Below, piece by piece: positions 16,375 through 25,246 of a stretch of 64,000 nt of DNA. The notes below the pieces were generated by a model. The model did not search any database. It worked only from the letters and a program-made list of their open reading frames with translations, and was not told the DNA's origin. Within the stretch, counting starts at the first letter, position 1, and every line of letters starts with the position of its first letter. Origin of the DNA: an uncultured Clostridia bacterium (GTDB taxonomy: Bacteria > Bacillota > Clostridia > Christensenellales > CAG-138); contig CALGGM010000178.1 in NCBI GenBank assembly GCA_937915925.1, positions 25,585-89,584 on the forward strand, given 5' to 3'. A program made the position numbers and the translations under genes.

Positions 16375-19059
16375 TTACGGTTCCGTCAGCAGTCGATTAT
16401 AGACCTGCAGCAGCTCGTCGTACGCTTTGTGGTACGAATCCGAATCGGAAGCCTTGCGCATCCGCTCGATCAGATCGTTCAAAAGCGCGACGTCCTCTGG
16501 TGAAATATTCTCGTTTTCCGCGATCAGCTTTTCGACCGATTCGATCAAAAGATCGCCCTTTTGCTTGAGCGCCTCGAACGACGAGTCGATCGTGCAGACC
16601 GGGAATTCCATGATGAACTGCGAAATGCTGCGGTCCGTCCGCACCCATGTATCTCCGAACAGCTTATTGAGAACGCTGTCCTCGAGATCGTAGAACGGAT
16701 TGCCGGGACGAAGCAGGATATACGTGTGCTGCTCGATGTCGTCCGGATTGCAGAACTTCCCGGCGACCGCGCCGGACTGCCTGCAGATCGAGAGCGTCGC
16801 ATGCATATCGCAGGGCTCCGTCGGCACGTTCGAATAGCTGAACCAATCGGTCACCGTCTTGTACTTGCTGAACGCGCTGTCGGAGTTCCGATAGTGGATG
16901 CATGCGTCCGTCGCAAGCTTGCCGGAGATCGGGCAAACCGTGCGCTGCACAAGACCGAGGGTCGATTCGGTCTCGTCGATGATCGGCTTGCTCTCCGCTC
17001 CCTCCATGAGACGCGTCATGAACTTATTCCAGAGCACAGCCGCGTAATCGCCGCCGGACGAGCCGGTTTCCAGCTTGTTGACGGGCATGTCGTGACCGAT
17101 CCATACGACCGCCGTGTACTTGCAGGTCATGCCCGCAAAGAAGACGCTCGCATAGTCCGAGTTCGTTCCGGTCTTTCCCGCGACCTCATAGCCCGGGATC
17201 TTTGCCTTGACGCCGGTTCCGGATTCCACCGCATCCTTCATCAGATCGACCAGCATGTACGCGGTCGACGCGTCGGAATACACCTTCGTCTGTGAACCTC
17301 TGATGACGTCCGCGTTCAGGATCACGTTCCCTTCGTTGTCTGTGACCTTCGTAAACGAGAGCGGTTCGTTGTAATAGCCGTTGTTTGCGATGGCGGCGTA
17401 TGCGGCGCACATCTGCAGCGGCGTGATGCCGCTCGTGCCGAGCGCAAGACCGGGACCGTCCTTGTTGAGCTGCGATTCCGGAATGCCGAGCCGCGACAGA
17501 TAATCGACGGATTGATCGACGCCGACGTACTTCGAGAACAGCATCCTCGCCGCAACGACGTTCAGCGATTGGATCAGACCGTAACGAAGCGTGACCGGTC
17601 CGTAATGCTTCTTACTGAGACCGCCCTCCGGATAACCCTTGTCGCCGCCCCAGCCCTCGATCGCGCCTTCGGTATTGACGACCACCGTGGCAGGAGACGC
17701 GCCGTTATCGAGCGCGGGACCGTAAATGCTCAACGGCTTGATGGACGAGCCGACCTCGACATAGCTCTGCGTCGCGCGGTTCAGCCCCTTACGGATGATC
17801 GGCTCGGTTCTTCCGCCGATGATCGCGCGGATCTGTCCCGTCGACTGATCCATCACGACGGCGGCAGCCTGCGGCTCGATCGTTTCGATCGTGATGCTGT
17901 CCGAGATGGTTTCCGTAATGACGTTCTGGCTCATGTCCGCAAGCTTCGGATAGCCGTCCCAGTTCTCGATCTCATACTGTACGGTTTCCTGTACGTACGG
18001 ATCGAGCGTCGTATAGATGCGATAGCCACCGGTTCTCAGCCTGTTTTCATAGATCTGGCGGTTTTGCGCGTTGTTTACGACATGGTCCTGCGCCATCCAG
18101 TGCGTGATCACATCGTCGATGCAATACTCCACAAAGTACGCATAGTCATACATGCGCGAGTTTTCGGACACGGGATTGATGTAAACCTCCTCGCTCAACG
18201 CGGAAAGGTACTGCTCGCGCGTGATCTTATCGTTTTCGTACATGCGCGCAAGGACCGTGTTCGTACGTGCGACGGTGTAGGTCTCGTATGCGTCCGGGTC
18301 GCGTCCGTAGGTCTCCCAATAATAATTCAGACGCGGATTGTAACGGTACGGATTCTGTGTAAGCCCGGCAATCAGAGCGCATTCGCGAACGGTGAGCTCG
18401 TTCAGATCCTTGCCGAAATAATCCTTCGCAGCGGTTTTCACGCCGTAATTGGAGCCGCCGAGATAGATATCGTTGAGGTAGGCTTCAAGAATATCGTCCT
18501 TCTCCATCACCTTCTCGCACTGCAGCGCAAGGAACGCCTCCTGCACCTTGCGCTTATAGGTGCGCTCGGAGCCGAGGACCTTGTTTTTGATCAGCTGCTG
18601 CGTGATCGTGCTGCCGCCGGAGGAATTGCTGTTGCCGAGGATCTCGAGCGCAGCGGAAAACAGACGCTTGAAATCGACGCCGCTGTGCTTGTAAAAACGG
18701 ACGTCCTCGACGGAGATGAACGCGTTGCGTAGCATCTCCGGGATCTCGTCAAGCTCGACCCAATCGCGGTATTCAATCGCGGAGATCGACATCAGCTCGT
18801 TTCCGTTGACGTCATAAAGGTACGAGGTGCGATCGCTTTTGGTCAGCTGGGCAATATCAAAAACGGGCGTTGTATCGACATAGGCTTTCAACACGCCGTA
18901 CACAAGCCCGACGCCCGCCATGCCGACGATCAGTACCGCGACGAGGATCAGCTTCAGCGACAAAAACAATACGTCCAGCGCAAAGGGTTTTTGGTCCTTG
19001 CTCCGGGTAAACAGGGATTCCCTGCCGATATGTACTTGCTCTTTTGCGATTTTTTCCAT
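16375..19059 (-). CDS. Class A penicillin-binding protein (PBP1A-like)
   Basis: An 894-residue bifunctional peptidoglycan synthase. The short cytoplasmic N-terminus is followed by a TM at about 29-56. The glycosyltransferase domain has catalytic E118 in SVEDVRFYKHSG and the GGSTITQQL and YLNDIYLG motifs. The transpeptidase domain has SxxK at S438-K441, SLN at 498-500 and KTG at 629-631. A C-terminal extension of about 190 residues includes several cysteines and a helical tail. It lies upstream of the two-component pair on the same strand, with a 105-base gap. Confidence 0.96.
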   Translation of the reverse strand: MEKIAKEQVHIGRESLFTRSKDQKPFALDVLFLSLKLILVAVLIVGMAGVGLVYGVLKAYVDTTPVFDIAQLTKSDRTSYLYDVNGNELMSISAIEYRDWVELDEIPEMLRNAFISVEDVRFYKHSGVDFKRLFSAALEILGNSNSSGGSTITQQLIKNKVLGSERTYKRKVQEAFLALQCEKVMEKDDILEAYLNDIYLGGSNYGVKTAAKDYFGKDLNELTVRECALIAGLTQNPYRYNPRLNYYWETYGRDPDAYETYTVARTNTVLARMYENDKITREQYLSALSEEVYINPVSENSRMYDYAYFVEYCIDDVITHWMAQDHVVNNAQNRQIYENRLRTGGYRIYTTLDPYVQETVQYEIENWDGYPKLADMSQNVITETISDSITIETIEPQAAAVVMDQSTGQIRAIIGGRTEPIIRKGLNRATQSYVEVGSSIKPLSIYGPALDNGASPATVVVNTEGAIEGWGGDKGYPEGGLSKKHYGPVTLRYGLIQSLNVVAARMLFSKYVGVDQSVDYLSRLGIPESQLNKDGPGLALGTSGITPLQMCAAYAAIANNGYYNEPLSFTKVTDNEGNVILNADVIRGSQTKVYSDASTAYMLVDLMKDAVESGTGVKAKIPGYEVAGKTGTNSDYASVFFAGMTCKYTAVVWIGHDMPVNKLETGSSGGDYAAVLWNKFMTRLMEGAESKPIIDETESTLGLVQRTVCPISGKLATDACIHYRNSDSAFSKYKTVTDWFSYSNVPTEPCDMHATLSICRQSGAVAGKFCNPDDIEQHTYILLRPGNPFYDLEDSVLNKLFGDTWVRTDRSISQFIMEFPVCTIDSSFEALKQKGDLLIESVEKLIAENENISPEDVALLNDLIERMRKASDSDSYHKAYDELLQVYNRLLTEP

Positions 19060-19143
19060 AATGCAAGTATATCATATTTTTGATATTCGTGAAGATACTT
19101 TTTTCATTGTTTATAAAAATAACACTTTCCCGTGAAAAAAGTC

Positions 19144-19172
19144 TTGCCTTTTTTCGGGGAATGCCGTATAAT
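19144..19172 (+). promoter_or_regulatory. Promoter of tRNA-Ala
   Basis: TTGCCT (19144-19149), 17 bases, perfect TATAAT (19167-19172), 12 bases before the tRNA 5' end. Confidence 0.8.
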
Positions 19173-19183
19173 ACACCTTGCTT

Positions 19184-19260
19184 GGGGCTTTAGCGAAGTT
19201 GGCTATCGCGCTACACTGGCAGTGTAGAGATCAGGGGTTCGAATCCCCTAAGCTCCACCA
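19184..19260 (+). tRNA. tRNA-Ala (anticodon GGC)
   Basis: A 77-base cloverleaf with the CCA end encoded. The acceptor stem GGGGCTT pairs with AAGCTCC and contains the G3-U70 wobble pair that defines alanine tRNAs. The D-arm is GCGA/TCGC with a GTTGG loop. The anticodon stem is CTACA/TGTAG with loop CTGGCAG (anticodon GGC), and the T-arm has TTCGAAT. The discriminator base is A. It is a single transcription unit with its own promoter and terminator. Confidence 0.96.
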
Positions 19261-19262
19261 AG

Positions 19263-19292
19263 AAAAACCTCGTCGGAAGATGAGGTTTTTTT
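19263..19292 (+). terminator. Terminator after tRNA-Ala
   Basis: A 12-bp stem with one G-U pair (19263-19274 and 19279-19290), GGAA loop, and a run of T in the 3' arm and beyond. Confidence 0.88.
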
Positions 19293-19347
19293 GATAATGC
19301 GTTCCGATCGCGGAATGCGAAATGTTATTCTCTAAAAGGTTTTCTCT

Positions 19348-19854
19348 TCAATCCGGTTTTTGCACATCGGTATTCGTATAGGTCAAAAAGCGATAGTCCG
19401 TCTCCCCCTCCGTCTTTCGTTCACCGACGTCGGTTAAGATCCAGTTCGGAAGAAGATTCAAATTCGGAAAGAACCGATCCGCTGCTGCTTCGGTAAACGT
19501 CATCGTGACGTGCGCCGTATCGCAGTACGGAAGCAGCAGCCGATAAACTTGCTCGCCGCCGCAAACAAAGACGGAGGCGGGATCGCGATCTGATAGAAGA
19601 CGCTTGAGCTCGTGAAGATCATGACAGATCAGAGCGCCGTCGACCGAAAAGGACGGATCCCTTGTTAAAATAATGTTTTCCCGATTTTTCAGAGGCGCGG
19701 CGTTCGGGAACGTCAGAAGCGTCTTCCTTCCGATGATGATCGTATTGTGCTCGGTGAACGCGCGAAAACGGCGCATATCCTCACGGATGCGCACCAAAAG
19801 GCGGTTTTCACTTCCGATGCCCCATTGCGGGGTGACATTGACGATTGCCTGCAT
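19348..19854 (-). CDS. dfrA: Dihydrofolate reductase
   Basis: A 168-residue DHFR that regenerates tetrahydrofolate from the dihydrofolate produced by ThyA. Family features are the N-terminal strand with WGIG, the DMRRFR helix, the IIGRKTLLTFP NADPH-binding segment and the VCGGEQVYRLLLPYCD motif. Divergence from the consensus is moderate. It starts 3 bases after thyA stops, so the two enzymes of the thymidylate cycle are coupled. Confidence 0.95.
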   Translation of the reverse strand: MQAIVNVTPQWGIGSENRLLVRIREDMRRFRAFTEHNTIIIGRKTLLTFPNAAPLKNRENIILTRDPSFSVDGALICHDLHELKRLLSDRDPASVFVCGGEQVYRLLLPYCDTAHVTMTFTEAAADRFFPNLNLLPNWILTDVGERKTEGETDYRFLTYTNTDVQKPD

Positions 19855-19857
19855 GGC

Positions 19858-20688
19858 TCAGATCGCAACGGGGATCGTACCCTCGAACGGATGATATTGA
19901 TACCCTTCCATCTTGAAGGACGACGGCTTGAATTCGTAAAAGTCCTTTACCGTCGGATCGACGGTGAACTTCGGCGCGTCAAGAGGCGGCAGCTCCAGCA
20001 TCTTCCTTACCATCTCCACATGCCGATCGTAAATATGGCAGTCCGCGATGACGTGCACGAGCTCGCCGGGCTCTAGTCCGGACACCTGCGCAAACATATG
20101 AACGAGCGCGGCATACTGCACCACGTTCCAGTTGTTTGCGGTCAGCATGTCCTGCGACCTTTGATTCAGGATCGCGTTCAGACGGTTGCCGGACACGTTG
20201 AACGTCATGCTGTACGCGCACGGGTACAGATGCATTTCGTGCAGGTCCTCGAAGTCGTACATGCTTGTGAGGATGCGTCTGCTTGCAGGATCGTGTTTCA
20301 GCTGATATAAAACGCGGTCCACCTGGTCGAATTCACCCTCGGGATAGATGCTCTTTTTTGCAAGCTGAAAGCCGTACGCCTTGCCGATCGAACCGGTTTC
20401 ATCCGCCCAGCTGTCCCAGATATGGCTGTTCAGATCGTTGACGTTATTGGACTTCTTCTGCCAGATCCATAAAAGCTCGCCGATGGCGGACTTCCAGTAC
20501 GTTCTGCGAAGCGTCATGATCGGGAATTCCTTTTGAAGATCGTAGCGATTGACAACGCCGAACAGCTTGACCGTATGCGCGGGCGTGCCGTCCTCCCATT
20601 TCGGGCGTACTGCCTGATCGGTATCCCAAACGCCTTCGTTCAGGATCCGTTTGCAGGTTTCTATATAGACTTGATCCGCGTAGCTCAT
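19858..20688 (-). CDS. thyA: Thymidylate synthase ThyA
   Basis: A 276-residue ThyA that methylates dUMP with methylene-THF, yielding dTMP and DHF. The catalytic cysteine lies in LYPCAYSMTF, a variant of the usual PPCH motif. Nucleotide-binding residues are in NQRSQDMLTANNWN and HIYDRH. The start at 20688 (MSYADQVY) is chosen because GGAGG precedes it, while the 19-codon upstream extension to 20745 would run through the promoter. It is the first gene of the thyA-dfrA operon. Confidence 0.96.
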   Translation of the reverse strand: MSYADQVYIETCKRILNEGVWDTDQAVRPKWEDGTPAHTVKLFGVVNRYDLQKEFPIMTLRRTYWKSAIGELLWIWQKKSNNVNDLNSHIWDSWADETGSIGKAYGFQLAKKSIYPEGEFDQVDRVLYQLKHDPASRRILTSMYDFEDLHEMHLYPCAYSMTFNVSGNRLNAILNQRSQDMLTANNWNVVQYAALVHMFAQVSGLEPGELVHVIADCHIYDRHVEMVRKMLELPPLDAPKFTVDPTVKDFYEFKPSSFKMEGYQYHPFEGTIPVAI

Positions 20689-20703
20689 AGAAAAAACCTC
20701 CGA

Positions 20704-20745
20704 TGTGTTATTGCTATTATATAACACACTCGGGGGTGAATTCAA
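20704..20745 (-). promoter_or_regulatory. thyA-dfrA promoter with inverted repeat
   Basis: On the minus strand TTGAAT (20745-20740), 18 bases, TATAAT (20721-20716). An 8-bp inverted repeat TGTGTTAT/ATAACACA (20704-20711 and 20721-20728) brackets the -10 and the likely start site, so it could be an operator. Confidence 0.65.
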
Positions 20746-20751
20746 GTCAAA

Positions 20752-21216
20752 TCAAGTCTTTGTGAGAAATACATGCTGACATTTGGAGCACGTCACGCGG
20801 ATCTTCCCTTTGTGCCGCGGCGCGCGCATGCGCTGCCTGCATTGCGGACAGCGGAAGTATTTATAGGTTTTGCGGTCCTTCCACTGCTGCTTCTTCGCGT
20901 CGAACCAGCGTTTGATCCGCTGTTTGCGATACAAAAAACGTGTGTTTTCCGCCTGCCGCTTCGCAACGTTTCGCGAGAACACGCGGAAGATCCAAAGCAC
21001 CATCAGCGCAATGCCGATCCCGTATGTGACATAGTACAGGATGCGGAAGACAGTCGAAGCGCCGACGGCTTCGTGCCGCAGGAATACGAGGGAAAGAAAC
21101 GTAAACACGATCGCGACGATCAGGCAGACAAGGCTGCTGCGATTCAAAAACTGCGCGAGCGCGTCGACGCCGTTCCGACCCTGCATAAACCGATAAAGAC
21201 GATTACGAAAGTTCAT
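20752..21216 (-). CDS. Membrane protein with C-terminal zinc ribbon, function unknown
   Basis: A 154-residue protein. Two membrane segments (about 28-46 and 58-79) are followed by a very basic stretch (about 85-115) and a C-terminal C4 zinc ribbon (CPQC near 123 and CSKC near 143). It overlaps the J-domain gene by 14 bases and so is translated with it. I do not recognise a named family. The pairing suggests that the two membrane proteins work together. Confidence 0.7.
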   Translation of the reverse strand: MNFRNRLYRFMQGRNGVDALAQFLNRSSLVCLIVAIVFTFLSLVFLRHEAVGASTVFRILYYVTYGIGIALMVLWIFRVFSRNVAKRQAENTRFLYRKQRIKRWFDAKKQQWKDRKTYKYFRCPQCRQRMRAPRHKGKIRVTCSKCQHVFLTKT

Positions 21217-21784
21217 ATAGTTCTCCTGTTCCGAACGGTTCGTTCACTTCGTTCGTTTGATCATAATCACTGTTGTAGTACTCTCCGAAGATCGGATAGT
21301 AGCATGAATAATAGAAGCCTCTTGCGACGCATCTTGCGAACAGCAAAAAGACGAGGAAGGTCAAAAACAGGGACAGCAGACGGAACGGTCTGGACTGCAC
21401 CGTGCTCCTGCGCGTCGTACGCTGCTCCTCGAAGATCGAGCCCCAACCGAACGGCGGCTCGTTCCCGTCGGACGAATTGCCCGTATAGGACCCGCCGTAA
21501 TACCCTTGTCCGGTGCGGTAATAGGTCTGCCACGGATCGGAGCCTCTTGCGCTTTGCTGATAGTAGGTCTGCGAGCTTTGCGCCGTGCGGTATGCCGCGC
21601 GCTTCTCCGCGGTCTTGATCTGGTCGTAGGCGACGTTGACGTCGTTCATCTTCGACGCGGCGACCGGATCGTTCGGGTTCAGATCGGGATGGTACTTTTT
21701 GGCAAGACGCCGGTACGCCGCACGGATCTCTTCGTCGGTCGCCGTTTCGGATACGCCCAAGACGGTGTACGGATTCTTTGCCAT
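21203..21784 (-). CDS. DnaJ-domain membrane protein
   Basis: A 193-residue protein whose residues 1-65 are a J-domain with the HPD motif (KKYHPDLNP), able to stimulate a DnaK ATPase. A Gln/Tyr/Gly-rich linker follows, then a hydrophobic segment near 135-155 and a Tyr/Asp-rich tail. It lacks the G/F and zinc domains of true DnaJ. The ATG at 21784 has AAAGGGG upstream, and the in-frame ATG at 21817 has no ribosome binding site. It overlaps the zinc-ribbon gene downstream. Confidence 0.85.
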   Translation of the reverse strand: MAKNPYTVLGVSETATDEEIRAAYRRLAKKYHPDLNPNDPVAASKMNDVNVAYDQIKTAEKRAAYRTAQSSQTYYQQSARGSDPWQTYYRTGQGYYGGSYTGNSSDGNEPPFGWGSIFEEQRTTRRSTVQSRPFRLLSLFLTFLVFLLFARCVARGFYYSCYYPIFGEYYNSDYDQTNEVNEPFGTGELYELS

Positions 21785-21925
21785 TTTTGTCCGATCCCCT
21801 TTCTTTGATTCATCCATATGTTAACCAAATTTGCCGGATTCGTCAATGCAGTTCACAAGATTGTTGCATTTTATGCACCGTTTCGATGAAATTTCAAGGA
21901 ATTGGATTTCAGTTTTTCTTCAGAA

Positions 21926-21954
21926 TTGACATGCTGTGGTTTGCATGATAATAT
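21926..21954 (+). promoter_or_regulatory. Promoter of degV
   Basis: Consensus TTGACA (21926-21931), 17 bases, TAATAT (21949-21954), 20 bases before the degV ATG. Confidence 0.75.
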
Positions 21955-21974
21955 ATACAAAGGAGGGTAATGCT

Positions 21975-22835
21975 ATGAATCCTGTGAAACTGATCGCGGA
22001 CAGCTCCTGCGACATCGGTCCGGAGCTTGCGAAACGCTACAATGTGGATTTCGTCCACATCCATGTTCGCCTGAACGGCAACGAATACCTCGACGGCGTG
22101 AACATCACGCATACCGAGATCTACGAGAATTACGAAAAGAATCATACATTGCCCAGCACCTGCGCAATGAATATCGACGAGTACGCCACGATCTTCAAGC
22201 CCTACATCGACAAGGGCTACGACATCGTGCATGTTTCGCTCGGCAGCGGGCTGTCCTCCACGTGCAGCAACGCGCGCCTTGCCGGCGAGATGTTCGGACC
22301 GGACCGCGTATTCGTGATCGATTCGAAGAGCCTTTCGACCGGCAGCGGTCATATCGTTTGCGAATGCGGCGAACGCATATTAAAGGGTATGAGCGCCGAG
22401 CAGGTTTTCGAAGAGGTCACCCCCATCACCGACCGCGTCAGCGCGTCCTTCATCCTCGACGATCTCAAGTATCTCCATGCGGGCGGCAGATGCACGGGGC
22501 TTGCGCAGTTTGGCGCATCGCTCATGAACATCAAGCCGTGCATCATGGTGCGCAACGAGCTGTTCGGCTCCATGACCGTCGGCAAAAAATACATGGGTTC
22601 GTACAAGCGCAGCGCTCTAAAGTATGTCGAGAACATGATCAAGGACCGCACCGACATCGAACTCGACCGCTGCTTTATCACGCATTCGGGCTCCGATCCG
22701 GAGGTCCTTGAAGCGATGCGCGATCTTGCGATGCAGCTGCAGCCGTTCCGTGAGATCTTTATCACGCAGGCAAGCGCCACGATCTGCTCCCACTGCGGTC
22801 CGAACACGACCGGCATTCTCTTTATCACAAAATGA
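21975..22835 (+). CDS. DegV family fatty-acid-binding protein
   Basis: A 286-residue DegV protein. Members bind a fatty acid and, as FakB, present it to a FakA kinase for phosphorylation. N-terminal IADSSCDI and the VSLGSGLSSTCSNA segment match the ligand-binding domain, and DSKSLSTGSGHIV and the C-terminal GPNTTGILF are typical. The start at 21975 has AGGAGGG 8 bases upstream. No fakA lies in the window. Its stop overlaps the start of the polytopic membrane protein by 4 bases. Confidence 0.92.
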   Translation: MNPVKLIADSSCDIGPELAKRYNVDFVHIHVRLNGNEYLDGVNITHTEIYENYEKNHTLPSTCAMNIDEYATIFKPYIDKGYDIVHVSLGSGLSSTCSNARLAGEMFGPDRVFVIDSKSLSTGSGHIVCECGERILKGMSAEQVFEEVTPITDRVSASFILDDLKYLHAGGRCTGLAQFGASLMNIKPCIMVRNELFGSMTVGKKYMGSYKRSALKYVENMIKDRTDIELDRCFITHSGSDPEVLEAMRDLAMQLQPFREIFITQASATICSHCGPNTTGILFITK

Positions 22836-25201
22836 TGACGGCAATTCTGTTTGTTCTGTTGTTTGCGATCTCGGGGATCGGCGTCTCCGAGGTCGTTTTT
22901 GCAAAGCATAAGCTTTCCGTGCGGATCTGGCTCGGGCTTGCGCTCGGGCTTTTGATGCTGACGTGGCTCCCCTCCCTGTTCGCGTTCTTCATCGGCTTTA
23001 CGCTGCTTTCGCAGATCCTTTCGGCAGTCGTCGCTTTTCTGCTGCTCGCAGGGTCCGTGACCGTTCTGTTTCTGCAAAGGAAACGCGGGGTTGCGCGAAG
23101 CTATCGCATCGGACGCGATTGGACCGTTCTGCTCCTTGCCGTTCCGATCTTTGTTCTGTTCTGCTTCCTTTTGAATACGCATGTTCTGAATCGGCACGAA
23201 GATGGCAGCCTTTGGGTCGGACAGGTCACGTACGGCGATCTTGCCATGCATCTCGGGTTCATCACGAGCATCGCGGAGCAAACGACCTTCCCGCCGCAGT
23301 ACAGCATCTTCCCCGGTCACGCGCTGAACTATCCGTTCCTGTGCGAAACGTCCGGTGCGTCTTTGTATCTGCTCGGCGCGTCGGTGCGCGCGGCATACAA
23401 TCTGAGTGCGGGTTATGCGTTCCTTCTGGTCGTATTCGGCGTGTATCGGTTCTTTGAGCAATGGCTGAAGCGCCGCTCCCGCGCCATGCTTGCTACGGTC
23501 CTGTTCTTCTTCGGCGGTGGGTTCGGATTCTTCTATTTCTTTGACCTCGCCAAATCGGGAGGGATCCTGACCGATCTTTTGGGCACGCGCGGACAGACCG
23601 TTTCGCAAACGCTTTTGGACGGCTTCTATCTGACGCCAACCAACATTCCCGCGCTCGGGCTTCGATGGGTGAACCCGATCGTGGACATGCTGATCCCACA
23701 GCGCGCGACGCTGTTCGGATGGGCGTTCCTGTTCCCCTGCCTGTATCTGCTGCACGGCTACGCATTTGAAGGAAAGCGGCACAACGTGATTCCACTTGCG
23801 GTGATCGCAGGGCTTCTTCCGATGATCCATACGCATTCCTTCCTCGCGCTCGGCATCGTCAGCGCCGTGTACTGCATCACGGATCTTATCACGGTGCGGT
23901 TTGAAAAGCGCAGGCTCATAGGGTGGCTTCTGTACGCATGCATCACCGTTGTGATCGCCGCGCCGCAGCTGTTTCTGTTCACGTTCCGGCAGGCGTCCGA
24001 ATCGAGTCTCGTCCGCTTCCATCTGAACTGGGGCAACGAAACGGATTCGTACCTTTGGTTCTATATCAAAAACCTCGGGCTGATCTTTCTGCTGACGCCG
24101 TTTGCGTTCCTCGTTCTGCCGAAGCGGGACAAGAAGATCTTTGCCGCAGCGATCGCGATCTGGATCATTGCAGAGCTTGTGGAGTTTCAGCCGAACGATT
24201 ACGACAACAACAAGCTGCTGTTCGTTTCGTACGTATTCTGCTGCGGGCTCGTCTCGAAATTTCTACTTGTGCTTGCAAAACGCATCCGGTTTTCGATCGC
24301 ACGTAAAACAACGGCGGCGGAGCGCTGCAGAACGCATCTCGTCTGCATCGGCATTTTGCTCTGTGCGTTCACCGGATATTATTTGTTCAAGCTGCTGTTC
24401 GACTCGCAAGACGGTTTTTTGATGCGTCCCGGCACGGCGCTGACGCTCTTCTTTGGCGCAGGGCTGCTGCTTGCGCTCTGCATCGGCGCGTTCATCGAAG
24501 GACGCCGCAGTCGAACGAATGCGATGATAACCTCCCCCGCCCTTTTGACGGCGCTTTGGATGATCGGTTCGCTCCTGTTCATCTGGCTTCGGCAGTACCG
24601 CAATACCGAGTATCGCTGCGGCGGGCTGTACGTCGGGTTTACGTCGATCCTTTGTATCGGTTCGCTGTTTGCGTTTGTGCTTGTAACGGTATTGAAGCCG
24701 CAAAACGCATTCCGTATAAAGCGCTTTGCTGGCGGTTCCGCAGCGATCACGGTCGCCGCGTATCTTCTGCTGTTTACGATGACGGCGTCCTCCGCGATGA
24801 CGATTGCGCGCGAATGGAAAAGCGAGTATCAGGTCTACACAAAACAGGAAGCGGAGCTGTCCGAGCAAATCAAAGCCAATACCGAGCCGGACGCCGTGAT
24901 CCTCGCAAACCAGTATCATTGGAACCTGGTCACGCCGCTCACCGGTCGAAGCATCGTAACCGGCACCGGAACGTTCCTCTATTATCACGGCATCGACAAT
25001 TCGGAGCGCAGCGCGGATGTCGCCGAGATGTTTGAGGATCCGAAACATTCCGACGCGCTGTTCCGAAAATACGGCGTCGAATACGTGCTGATCAGCAACG
25101 CGGAACGCGGCAATTACGAGATCGACTACGGCTATTTCGAGCAGAACGGAACCGTCGTCGCACAAAACGATTCCGGGATCCTGTATCGACTCAATTACTA
25201 A
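22832..25201 (+). CDS. Polytopic membrane protein, GT-C glycosyltransferase-like
   Basis: A 789-residue protein with about 16-18 hydrophobic segments, and a hydrophilic C-terminal region (about 665-789) predicted outside. A loop after the third or fourth TM contains acidic residues and HEDGS...GDLAMHLGF, followed by FPPQYSIFPGHALNYPF, a pattern like the first extracytoplasmic loop of GT-C enzymes that use polyprenyl-phosphate sugars. The C-terminal EPDAVILANQYHWN and KYGVEYVLISN segments resemble those seen in large uncharacterised membrane glycosyltransferases. Substrate unknown. Overlap with degV implies co-translation, although a functional link is not obvious. It is followed by a terminator. 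Confidence 0.65.
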   Translation: MMTAILFVLLFAISGIGVSEVVFAKHKLSVRIWLGLALGLLMLTWLPSLFAFFIGFTLLSQILSAVVAFLLLAGSVTVLFLQRKRGVARSYRIGRDWTVLLLAVPIFVLFCFLLNTHVLNRHEDGSLWVGQVTYGDLAMHLGFITSIAEQTTFPPQYSIFPGHALNYPFLCETSGASLYLLGASVRAAYNLSAGYAFLLVVFGVYRFFEQWLKRRSRAMLATVLFFFGGGFGFFYFFDLAKSGGILTDLLGTRGQTVSQTLLDGFYLTPTNIPALGLRWVNPIVDMLIPQRATLFGWAFLFPCLYLLHGYAFEGKRHNVIPLAVIAGLLPMIHTHSFLALGIVSAVYCITDLITVRFEKRRLIGWLLYACITVVIAAPQLFLFTFRQASESSLVRFHLNWGNETDSYLWFYIKNLGLIFLLTPFAFLVLPKRDKKIFAAAIAIWIIAELVEFQPNDYDNNKLLFVSYVFCCGLVSKFLLVLAKRIRFSIARKTTAAERCRTHLVCIGILLCAFTGYYLFKLLFDSQDGFLMRPGTALTLFFGAGLLLALCIGAFIEGRRSRTNAMITSPALLTALWMIGSLLFIWLRQYRNTEYRCGGLYVGFTSILCIGSLFAFVLVTVLKPQNAFRIKRFAGGSAAITVAAYLLLFTMTASSAMTIAREWKSEYQVYTKQEAELSEQIKANTEPDAVILANQYHWNLVTPLTGRSIVTGTGTFLYYHGIDNSERSADVAEMFEDPKHSDALFRKYGVEYVLISNAERGNYEIDYGYFEQNGTVVAQNDSGILYRLNY

Positions 25202-25204
25202 TAC

Positions 25205-25235
25205 AAAAACGGTCGGAAATGCTCCGACCGTTCTT
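25205..25235. terminator. Bidirectional terminator
   Basis: A 10-bp perfect stem AACGGTCGGA/TCCGACCGTT (25208-25217 and 25223-25232) lies between convergent genes. A-run on the left (T-run for the minus strand) and TTCTT on the right let it serve both strands. Confidence 0.82.
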
Positions 25236-25246
25236 CTGTTCTTGGA

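Noticed and set aside
17512..18732. A 406-codon plus-strand frame opposite the PBP gene
   Set aside because: Antisense to intact transglycosylase and transpeptidase motifs. No start signals.
22349..24022. A 557-codon minus-strand frame opposite degV and the membrane protein
   Set aside because: Low-complexity, charged shadow translation with no ribosome binding site and no recognisable domain.
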